64,000 nucleotides of DNA. It comes from Phycisphaerae bacterium. Its GTDB lineage: Bacteria; Planctomycetota; Phycisphaerae; UBA1845; CAIVHJ01. Below, one piece after another: positions 1 to 7,991 of the stretch; position 1 is the stretch's first letter, and every line of letters begins with the position of its first letter. The DNA lies in NCBI GenBank assembly GCA_022072405.1, contig JAJVHX010000026.1, positions 1 through 64,000 on the forward strand. Direction: 5' to 3'. The notes under the pieces are model-generated. The model had not been told where the DNA came from, searched no databases, and worked only from the letters and a program-made list of their open reading frames with translations. The position numbers were made by a program, and so were the translations under genes.

Positions 1-2
1 CC

Positions 3-116
3 ATCAGTTGGTTGGGTAACTTCCGACGAGTGTTGACCCGCTGGGATCGCAACGCTGAAATTTATAGAACCTTTGTCCATATCGCTTGCGCCATCATCGT
101 TTGCAGGTACTTATGA
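3..116 (+). mobile_element. IS5-family-like transposase, C-terminal fragment (5' end outside window)
   Basis: Frame 3 from base 3 reads ISWLGNFRRVLTRWDRNAEIYRTFVHIACAIIVCRYL*, resembling the conserved C-terminus of IS5-group DDE transposases (ERTxxWLxxFRRLxxRYE...YxAFxxLAxxxI). Not in ORF track because it is open at the 5' edge. Confidence 0.8.
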
Positions 117-321
117 AATGGCCTCTAATCAAATCGTTTGTAATATGTCATGTGAAGAAATCAAAAGGTATGGAATATTGAGTCATGAATGTTGTCACGC
201 TTGCGATTATCGAATATATGGTGTTCCCAGATATCTCCAAGGGTGGTTCGCTGACCCTTATCCACACAGGAGTAAACTTAATTGTGACAACCGACAAGTG
301 AAATATGACACTACTTGGTAA
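73..321 (+). pseudogene. C-terminal remnant of a protein with an HExxH (HECCH) metallopeptidase-like motif
   Basis: ORF contains GILSHECCHACDYRIYG; upstream in-frame stop at 34-36 and overlap with the transposase end suggest a truncated gene. Confidence 0.4.
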
Positions 322-343
322 TAACAAGAGTTGACAACTAATT

Positions 344-871
344 ATGAAAAAATACAGAACCACAGCAGTTTGTATATTTGGATACTATTTAGTAGTATTT
401 TCAGGATGCATTGGTGACGCACTTATGAGCGTAAGACAACCTGTAGAAATTATGATTAGGGATTCTATTTCAAATATTGGTATTACAGACGCTGGCATTA
501 TCTATGCGGATGATACGCATCACTATGAAAATTCCGATCATGCAAAGAAAAGTAATGACGAATGGATCGATTATGTCAAGCAGAACAAAATCAGGTATGA
601 AACTTCTGACTCTGGCTATGCTAGACTTGATGTCGAAGTTGTCTGGATTGCAGGTGGTGGATGGTTTGCCGATACGGATATGAAAAAGGACCGTTTAACT
701 GGAAAAATTTATCTGTTTCGGATTTCAAAGGATAATGTTAAAGAAATTTTGACTGTACCGATGTATCAGGGCAATATTATCAATGGTAAGTATTACAGTT
801 TAACGATTCAGTCCATTGGTAACCCTATCCCTCTTAATGAATATACAAACAAAAACCGTGAAAATAATTAA
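344..871 (+). CDS. hypothetical lipoprotein
   Basis: 175-aa ORF, N-terminal hydrophobic stretch with lipobox-like VFSGC; AT-rich codon usage. Confidence 0.55.
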   Translation: MKKYRTTAVCIFGYYLVVFSGCIGDALMSVRQPVEIMIRDSISNIGITDAGIIYADDTHHYENSDHAKKSNDEWIDYVKQNKIRYETSDSGYARLDVEVVWIAGGGWFADTDMKKDRLTGKIYLFRISKDNVKEILTVPMYQGNIINGKYYSLTIQSIGNPIPLNEYTNKNRENN

Positions 872-964
872 ATTTTATATTTGTTATTTTCTGCTCTTGG
901 TGGGCGTGTAAACGAATTGCTGTATGAAACGTAATCTGAACAGAAATAATCTAGGGACCGATTC

Positions 965-1207
965 ATGGCCAAGCAAATCAAACGAATTAGCTTATCGGCG
1001 ATTGTCTTACTCATGTTGGGATTGTTCTATGTATTGCCGATGCGGCGGGCGAAGTCGGTAGAACTGCCTCCGCCACCAGACCAGGCCACGGTCGAACAGG
1101 CGATGACGTTACGGGCGGTACTGGGGGTTTGTCCCAACGACCTGCTCTGTGCCGCAGCGAGTGCAGCAGATGATACTGGCCTGCCAACTGACAACGGGAC
1201 AGCGTGA
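965..1207 (+). CDS. hypothetical small membrane-anchored protein
   Basis: 80-aa ORF with one N-terminal hydrophobic segment (ISLSAIVLLMLGLFYVL). Confidence 0.35.
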   Translation: MAKQIKRISLSAIVLLMLGLFYVLPMRRAKSVELPPPPDQATVEQAMTLRAVLGVCPNDLLCAAASAADDTGLPTDNGTA

Positions 1208-1607
1208 TGTTGGTTGCGAGAAACTGGTATCAAAATTCAGTCAACTAGTCTCGGCAGATGGGGGTTCAAGTCCCGCCGTGCACAATTTAACTCTATTAAA
1301 TTTTTCAGTAGTTGATCAGGGGATGGTGGAAGATTCCTCGATGTAAGCGCATGTGGGGGATCGGTTTATTCGTCCCATAAGCCTATATGGAACAATTAAA
1401 GCCCAAGTTCAAGGACCGAATAGTATTCCGGAGTGGAAAAGAGGTCTAATCAAAAACTAATATTAGTTGTGTACCCCTGCCGACTGTTCTACGGTACAAG
1501 GGAGTTCGACAGAGGTAATCACCGGCTCAATAGCCCTTACCGCCTGCAGTTGTCTGAACGTTATGTCCTGCGCGGCGGATGCTGTTCGAGGGTTTGGAAG
1601 GATCGGC

Positions 1608-2837
1608 ATGGTTTCAGAATCAGCACAGAAACCGCCTGCACGGGTCGCTTGTCCAGCCTGCAAGACGATCTACCAGATCAATACGGCGTTACTGGGCAAG
1701 AAGTTGATCTGTGCCCGCTGCAAAACTGAATGGAATACGATTGCACCCGAGACGCTGGTGGCGGCGGGAGACCAGGTCAGTGATGTCGATGCCGAGCTGA
1801 TGGATCTGGCTGATCGCGGTGAAAAGACCAAGAGTGTGGGTGGATCGCTGGCGGCCCCTTCACATGATTACTGGCTGGGCAAGTCGATCGGTCGCTATCA
1901 GATTCGCTCCATTCTGGGTGTAGGGGCTCTGGGATATGTCTACCGCGGCCACGATAAGGAACTGGGCCGTGATGTGGCGATCAAAATTCTCGCCAAACCC
2001 AAAGGCGAACAGATGACCCTCCGCGAAAAGTTGTTTATACAGGAAGCCCGCGCCGCCGCCCGCCTGCAACATCCCAACATTGTCACGATTCATGAAGTGG
2101 GTGTGGATGGCGATTTTTATTATTTCGCTATGGAGGTGGTCGACGGCGGCACGCTCAAGGATCTGGTGCTCGCCCTGGGCAAGCTTTCCGCCGCCCGGGC
2201 CAGTTTCCTCGTCGCCCAGGCTGCCCAGGCGCTGGCCTATGCCCACGGCAAGGGCGTCATCCATCGTGATATCAAACCGGACAATCTGATGATGGATCAG
2301 CGTGGGGTGATTCGCGTGGCTGATTTCGGTCTGGCGGAGATCGGTGAGATTGATCTGATCAAGCTCTTCCATGGCCGACCCTTCGGCACGCCCGGATATA
2401 TTGCTCCGGAGATGGCCCGGGGGGAGGGTTCCACCCCGCAGAGCGATATTTACTGCCTCGGCTTGGTGCTCTACTACGCACTGACCGGCCGGAAAATGCT
2501 CAAGGCCGATGGGGCCCAGGCGCAGGTGGAACTCTGTGCCCGCCCGCCGGTTTTCGAACCGGGACCGGAACTGGCTGACGTTCCCGCCGAGTGTCTGCGC
2601 ATTCTGCAGCGCTGCCTCGAACATGAACCGACCAAGCGCTATCCCAAGGCTCAGCAACTCGCCGATGATCTGCGGCGCTTCGTCGTCGAATCCAGCCGGG
2701 ACGACAGCCATTCTCAACTGCCGCTGCCGGGACCGGACCCCTTCACCGGCCAACTCTCCCGTCCGCAGCGCGGCCCGATCTCCCGTTTATTGCTCCGCAC
2801 CGCCCGCTTTCTCAGTCGGCGTCCTGCCAGAAAATAA
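1608..2837 (+). CDS. serine/threonine protein kinase with N-terminal zinc ribbon
   Basis: Kinase motifs VAIKIL, HRDIKPDN, ADFGLAE, APE; N-terminal CPAC...CARC zinc ribbon. Start at ATG 1608 preferred over 1467. Confidence 0.9.
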   Translation: MVSESAQKPPARVACPACKTIYQINTALLGKKLICARCKTEWNTIAPETLVAAGDQVSDVDAELMDLADRGEKTKSVGGSLAAPSHDYWLGKSIGRYQIRSILGVGALGYVYRGHDKELGRDVAIKILAKPKGEQMTLREKLFIQEARAAARLQHPNIVTIHEVGVDGDFYYFAMEVVDGGTLKDLVLALGKLSAARASFLVAQAAQALAYAHGKGVIHRDIKPDNLMMDQRGVIRVADFGLAEIGEIDLIKLFHGRPFGTPGYIAPEMARGEGSTPQSDIYCLGLVLYYALTGRKMLKADGAQAQVELCARPPVFEPGPELADVPAECLRILQRCLEHEPTKRYPKAQQLADDLRRFVVESSRDDSHSQLPLPGPDPFTGQLSRPQRGPISRLLLRTARFLSRRPARK

Positions 2838-2892
2838 ATTATCGCTCTGCGCGTCAACCTGAAGCTTTTTCAAGACTGCGACCATAGCGTCG

Positions 2893-2910
2893 CGCAGGCT
2901 GAAGCCTGCG
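2893..2910. repeat. short perfect inverted repeat CGCAGGCTgaAGCCTGCG
   Basis: Read directly; intergenic hairpin-type palindrome. Confidence 0.6.
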
Positions 2911-3018
2911 GCTCCCTGTCTACTGAAATCGGCTCTTGCCTTTATAAATAAGGTTGAAATAAATAATCGCCTGCCTCGAATAATTACCGTATTTTTCAAT
3001 GGTCGAGGAGGGCATCAG

Positions 3019-3249
3019 ATGAAAAATCCGGGTATTGCTGCGGTGTTGAGTTTCTTCTACACGGGGCTGGGGCAGATATACAATGGCCAGATCGGTAAAG
3101 GGCTGTTGCTGATGGCGCTGCAATTCGTCAGCGTGATGGCGATGTTTGTACTGGTGGGATTCATCACCACACCCCTGCTCTGGATTTATGGAATTTACGA
3201 TGCCTATCAAACTGCCGAGCGGCAAAATCACTATCAGCAGGGGTATTGA
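3019..3249 (+). CDS. TM2-domain-like small membrane protein
   Basis: MKNPGIAAVLSFFYTGLGQIYNGQIGKGLLLM...GIYDAYQTAE matches TM2 / small integral membrane protein pattern. Confidence 0.7.
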   Translation: MKNPGIAAVLSFFYTGLGQIYNGQIGKGLLLMALQFVSVMAMFVLVGFITTPLLWIYGIYDAYQTAERQNHYQQGY

Positions 3250-3324
3250 AGGGTTGGTTATGGGGGTCGTTATGCAATAAACAAGCGACCGACGGTAGGG
3301 GCGGCCGCTAGTTGAAGGTGATAA

Positions 3325-3921
3325 TTACTTCAGTTCGACGTTCCAGTAGGCGTGATCGAGGAACTGCTTCCAGGAACGGTAGCGGTGGTCGGAAAGCTGA
3401 ATCGAAACCACCGGGCTGCGCTTGGGCTTGACCGGCGGGGTGATCAACTTCATATGGGCCTCTTCCGGCGTGCGGCCACCTTTCTTCACATTACAGCGCA
3501 GACAGCAGCAGACCACGTTTTCCCAGTTGTTGGGACCGTTGCGGCTGCGCGGAACGACGTGATCCAGGCTCAGTTCGGTGGTCGGGAACTTCCGGCCGCA
3601 ATACTGGCAGCGGTTGCTGTCGCGGGCAAAAATGTTCCGCCGATTGAACTTGACCTCCTGACGCGGCAGGCGATCGAACAACGTCAGCCGAATGATCCTC
3701 GGCACCGCCAGGTAGAAACGCACGGTGCGGATCCAATCGTGTTCGTGCGGTTCAAACTCCCGACGCAGAGCGCTGACCTCCCGCCAGGATTCATAATCGT
3801 AGGCGAGGTATTTGCCATCCTCGATGTGGATGACTTCAGCCAGATCCTTAAGCAACAGGGTAAAGGCCCGACGAACACTGATGATGCGAACGGGAGCATA
3901 GTGGCGGTTGAGCATCAGCAC
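3325..3921 (-). CDS. HNH endonuclease
   Basis: CQYCGRKFPTTELSLDHVVPRSRNGPNNWENVVCCCLRCNVKKGGRTPEEAHMKL, typical bacterial HNH protein. Confidence 0.9.
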   Translation of the reverse strand: MLMLNRHYAPVRIISVRRAFTLLLKDLAEVIHIEDGKYLAYDYESWREVSALRREFEPHEHDWIRTVRFYLAVPRIIRLTLFDRLPRQEVKFNRRNIFARDSNRCQYCGRKFPTTELSLDHVVPRSRNGPNNWENVVCCCLRCNVKKGGRTPEEAHMKLITPPVKPKRSPVVSIQLSDHRYRSWKQFLDHAYWNVELK

Positions 3922-4197
3922 GCTGCAGCTCAGGCCGGAAACGGGCGTTGTGATTACTGTGTCTGAGAAGGTCGTACCTCCAACTTCACGGCGGGAGGCC
4001 GGTTGTCCTATAAAATTATAGGATTTTTTCCGCTTGTAAACAACTTATCGGCAAATTCCGACAGCCCGAAGCGAATTTCACACGTCCTTAACCATTCTTA
4101 GCGGAGCACAAAAATATGCCCGAACCCGTGATTAAAATTCTGCCTGGTAGAAAGAATCACGGTGTGCCACGACTCTGCGAACCGTACAAGTTTGCGA

Positions 4198-5169
4198 TTA
4201 TTCAATGCCCTGTGCAGCCAGCCAGCGTTCGGCGTCGAGGGCCGCTTTACAACCCATGCCGGCTGCGGTGATGGCTTGACGATAGACAGAATCCGCCACA
4301 TCACCGGCAGCAAACACCCCATCGACACTGGTGGTGGTGCGATAGAGATCCTTCAGCACGATGTAACCCTTTTCATCCAGTTGCATCTGGTTTTTGAGAA
4401 ACGCCGTCGCGGGCGTATGGCCGATGCCGATGAACAAACCGCGCAGCTCCAGCGTGGATTCCTGCTGCGTCACCGTATCATGCAGTTTAACACCGGTGAT
4501 TTTGTTATCACCCAGCACATCCACCACCACCTTGTTCCAGATCATTTCCATCTTGTGGTTATTCAGGGCCCGATCCTGCATGGCTTTGGAGGCCCGGAGT
4601 TTGTCGCGGCGGTGGATGAGGTACACTTTGGAGGCAAACTTGGTGAGGTAAGTGGCTTCTTCGATGGCGGAATCACCGCCGCCCACAACGGCTAAAGGCT
4701 GGTTGCGGAACATGGGCAGGGCGCCATCACAGACGGCGCAGGCGCTGACTCCGCCACCCGACTGGGCCAGCCGCTGCTCATTGGGCAAGCCCAGCCAGTT
4801 GGCGGTGGCGCCCGTGGCGACGATGACCGCGTGGGCTTCAATCAGCTGATCCTCGCTGTCCCAGAGTTGGAAGGGCCGGCGGGAAAAATCGACTTTGCTG
4901 ATCATCCGACCGACCATCCGACAACCGCAATGTTCGGCCTGTTGGCGGAACAATTCCATCATTTCCGGCCCCATTACGCCTTTGGGAAAACCGGGATAAT
5001 TCTCCACCTCGGTCGTGAACATGAGCTGCCCGCCAGGCACAATGTTGAAGGCTCCGATCTGGCGGGGTTCATCTGCATACAGAACCGGATTGAGGTTGGC
5101 TCGGCCGGCGTAAATACCGGCGGTATATCCGGCGGGGCCTGAACCGATGATGACGACTTTTTCGATCAT
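4198..5169 (-). CDS. trxB: thioredoxin-disulfide reductase
   Basis: MIEKVVIIGSGPAGYTAGIYAGRANL, redox CAVCDG motif, GVFAAGDV C-terminal FAD motif; start at 5169 preferred. Confidence 0.95.
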   Translation of the reverse strand: MIEKVVIIGSGPAGYTAGIYAGRANLNPVLYADEPRQIGAFNIVPGGQLMFTTEVENYPGFPKGVMGPEMMELFRQQAEHCGCRMVGRMISKVDFSRRPFQLWDSEDQLIEAHAVIVATGATANWLGLPNEQRLAQSGGGVSACAVCDGALPMFRNQPLAVVGGGDSAIEEATYLTKFASKVYLIHRRDKLRASKAMQDRALNNHKMEMIWNKVVVDVLGDNKITGVKLHDTVTQQESTLELRGLFIGIGHTPATAFLKNQMQLDEKGYIVLKDLYRTTTSVDGVFAAGDVADSVYRQAITAAGMGCKAALDAERWLAAQGIE

Positions 5170-5295
5170 TGAGCTGATCCTCACAGCGGTAAGAGGATGA
5201 TTCACGGGTTCCGAAATCATAGTCCAATTCGTACCGGCTGGCGAGCAGTGACTGAAAATTTCCGATGGGGAAATTCGCCCTGTACCAGGACGAAT

Positions 5296-5321
5296 AAAAA
5301 AGCCGACCTGTCGGCCGGCTT
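5296..5321 (-). terminator. probable intrinsic terminator of the S8 peptidase gene
   Basis: Minus strand reads AAGCCGGCCGACAGGTCGGCTTTTTT: GC stem followed by a T run, just after the stop codon at 5352. Confidence 0.6.
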
Positions 5322-5351
5322 GATTGATCTGATGGAAAGAAGCAATCTGGA

Positions 5352-7886
5352 TCAGCTGCCCGGCGAGATCAGGAAGTTAAGATTGATCTGCGTCGAACCA
5401 CTCTCCACCGTGAGGGCTTCGGGATAGCTTCCACAGTAATCGCCGGCTTCGCAGATTTCGCCATCGGCGTCGCCATCGGTACCGGTATACATCTCGTAAT
5501 CGCCGGCCGGCACATTGGCAAATTCGAAACTCAATTCCCCGCCGGCGGCGATCTCCTGCCGGGCGACCGTCTCGCCCGATTCAACCGCCACCAGTTCGAC
5601 ATACAGCGGCTGATCCAGAGGCGAGCCGCCCACCTGTATCTGAACCGTTAGTAAACGATCTGCGGCGTCGGTGGCACTGATCACCACGGCAGCGGAATAA
5701 AAGCCGTCCGCCAAGCCATTGCGGTTGATGAAAATTTCCAGCATGGTGACGTTGCTGTCGTCTGCCGAACCCGACGTGTTGACGATCAGCCAGTCGCCGC
5801 CATCTTCCGGGGCTACGTCCACCTCGGTGACATTCAAAAAGCCGTCACCGCCGTTGCTGACACCGACGGTCGTTTCATTCTGGTCGCTGCCGATCAGCAA
5901 TTGATCCAGCTCCAGTTCGATGGCCGGTACGACATCCGTCGAACCGTTGTCATTGTCGCTGGTGTTATCGTTGCTGTTGCCGTTATCATTATCGTTGTCG
6001 CTGCTGTTGTCGTTACTGTTATCACTGGTATTGTCATTACCATTCTCATTGCCGTTACCGATCTCTCCATTCTCGGCGGCGACGACAGCAGCGTGGGCAT
6101 CCACCAGCCCGTTGCCAAAAATAGTGTCCTTACCCTCAGCCCCCAGGTCCACCGTGGTTGATTCGAGAACCGTGCGGACTTCATCCGGGGTCAGATCGGG
6201 ATTGACGCTCAGGATCAGTGCCACCACGCCGGCCACGTGCGGACAGGCCATGCTGGTGCCTTCAAAGAAGGCATAGTCCGGTTCGATCGAACCGCTGGAA
6301 TCATCGCCGACCGTGCTATAGACGCCATCTGACAAACCATCGTGATTTTCATCCAGCGACACCCGCCCGCCGGGAGCCACCACGTCCAGCGTGCTGCCAT
6401 AATTGGAATAAATGGCCAGAGACAGATCCGCATCCACCGCGCCTACGGAAATCACTTCCGGGTAGGAAGCCGGAGGAGCCGGAAGTGAGGAACCTTCGTT
6501 TCCGGACGCCGCTACGACGATGACACCTGCGGCGACCAGATCCTGAATCGCGGCCCGCTCAATGGCGGATTCCGCCTCACCCGCTGCACCACCCAGGCTC
6601 AGGTTCATCACCCGTGCGGGCAACGTTGGTGTGGTACCACTGACGTTATCCAGGCCGCCGGCCCAGAGCATACCTTCCACGATATCAGAGATCGAACCGC
6701 CGTTAACGCCCAGGCCACGCACCGGCATGATTCCGCAATCCCAGGTTACTCCGGCGACCCCTACGCCGTTATCGGTAGCAGCACCGATCGTGCCGGCGGT
6801 GTGCGTACCGTGGAAGCTGCTGCTGCCGGAGAGGCTGTCGCCCGGATCGTCCGCATCGGGATCAATACCATCGCCGTCATTGGCGGTGTCTACGTCGCTG
6901 ATGAAGTCATATCCTTCACTGATTCGCCCCTGCATGTCGGGATGGCTCATCAATACGCCGGTATCCACCACCGCCACCACGATATCGGGATCGCCCGTGG
7001 TAATATCCCAGGTATCGGGCAGATAAATCGCTTCATAATGCCATGCCTGCTTATCGTAATCCGGATCATTCGGGATCTGCAGCGGATAACGGCGCACGTT
7101 CGGTTCGGCGAAGCGAACTCCGGGTAGTTGCTGGAGGCGGCGGGCCTCATGCAACAAAGCCAGGTAGCGGCGTTGCGGCGTACGGTCACACTGACGAAGT
7201 GTTCGCTGGTAGCGATGGATGCCGGAAGGGGATTGGCTGATCAGTTGCAGTTGATGTTCCACTTCAAAAGCCCGCTGGAACTCTGTTGAAGTATTGGGCT
7301 GATAAACCACCAGTAGTTCATCCGCTTCATGGCTGGGACGAGCACCGGCAAAAGCGCTGCTGCGTCGGCCATTCTGCAATACCGAGAGCACTTCGCGATT
7401 GTCCACCAGGATCGAGCCGCTCAATGACCCCACCGCCGACTGGCAGGCATCACCAATGCCATTGGCATCGATATCCTGCTGGTCCGGATTGGCTGTCTCC
7501 GGGCAGTTGTCGCAGGCATCACCAGCGCCATCCGCGTCACCATCTTCCTGGTCCGGATCAGCGCTTGCGGGGCAGATATCGCACAGATCACCCAGACCAT
7601 CCTCGTCGCCATCTGCCTGATCCGCGTTCACCACCGCCGGACAGTTGTCCGCGCTGTTGGCGACGCCGTCATCATCCTGATCCAGTGGGGCAGCATTGTC
7701 ATTTACATTGCTATTGGAATTGACATTTCCGTTGGTATTGTCGCCACCCTGGCTGCAACCAGCCGCGATGAAATAGGGCGCAAAAACCAGAGCGATCAAG
7801 TGGAGGTTGGCGAGCGCGAAGCGAATCATGATTAAGAGCATGGCAGATTTCCCCGTGGGTTGGGTGGATTTCAACGATTGGGTCAT
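5352..7886 (-). CDS. S8 (subtilisin-like) peptidase lipoprotein with thrombospondin type-3-like repeats and Asn/Asp-rich linker
   Basis: Catalytic motifs VAVVDTGV, FHGTHTAGTIG, GTSMACPHVAG; lipobox-like FIAAGC; DQDDDGVANSADNCPAV repeats. Confidence 0.93.
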   Translation of the reverse strand: MTQSLKSTQPTGKSAMLLIMIRFALANLHLIALVFAPYFIAAGCSQGGDNTNGNVNSNSNVNDNAAPLDQDDDGVANSADNCPAVVNADQADGDEDGLGDLCDICPASADPDQEDGDADGAGDACDNCPETANPDQQDIDANGIGDACQSAVGSLSGSILVDNREVLSVLQNGRRSSAFAGARPSHEADELLVVYQPNTSTEFQRAFEVEHQLQLISQSPSGIHRYQRTLRQCDRTPQRRYLALLHEARRLQQLPGVRFAEPNVRRYPLQIPNDPDYDKQAWHYEAIYLPDTWDITTGDPDIVVAVVDTGVLMSHPDMQGRISEGYDFISDVDTANDGDGIDPDADDPGDSLSGSSSFHGTHTAGTIGAATDNGVGVAGVTWDCGIMPVRGLGVNGGSISDIVEGMLWAGGLDNVSGTTPTLPARVMNLSLGGAAGEAESAIERAAIQDLVAAGVIVVAASGNEGSSLPAPPASYPEVISVGAVDADLSLAIYSNYGSTLDVVAPGGRVSLDENHDGLSDGVYSTVGDDSSGSIEPDYAFFEGTSMACPHVAGVVALILSVNPDLTPDEVRTVLESTTVDLGAEGKDTIFGNGLVDAHAAVVAAENGEIGNGNENGNDNTSDNSNDNSSDNDNDNGNSNDNTSDNDNGSTDVVPAIELELDQLLIGSDQNETTVGVSNGGDGFLNVTEVDVAPEDGGDWLIVNTSGSADDSNVTMLEIFINRNGLADGFYSAAVVISATDAADRLLTVQIQVGGSPLDQPLYVELVAVESGETVARQEIAAGGELSFEFANVPAGDYEMYTGTDGDADGEICEAGDYCGSYPEALTVESGSTQINLNFLISPGS
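5935..6062. repeat. low-complexity triplet/hexamer tract encoding (N/S/D/G)-rich linker
   Basis: Repeated gtt(a/g)tc(a/g)tt(a/g) units; encodes GNGNENGNDNTSDNSNDNSSDNDNDNGNSNDNTSDNDNG. Confidence 0.8.
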
Positions 7887-7991
7887 GCACTACTCCAGAG
7901 TCCCAAGTATTGGACCGGTATATATGGGAATTCAGAATTTATCCGGCAGAAGTTTCCAGTAACCACGCGTCTTTACATATCGGCTATTCGC

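Noticed and set aside
1433-1729. 98-aa ORF overlapping the kinase start
   Set aside because: Different frame from the kinase and no family features; zinc-ribbon frame is far better supported.
1860-2753. 297-aa minus-strand ORF opposite the kinase
   Set aside because: Shadow ORF; forward strand has all kinase motifs.
4006-4029. Hairpin TCCTATAAAATTATAGGATTTTTT as a terminator
   Set aside because: Looks like an intrinsic terminator on the plus strand, but no plus-strand gene ends nearby and the stem is AT-rich; function undetermined.
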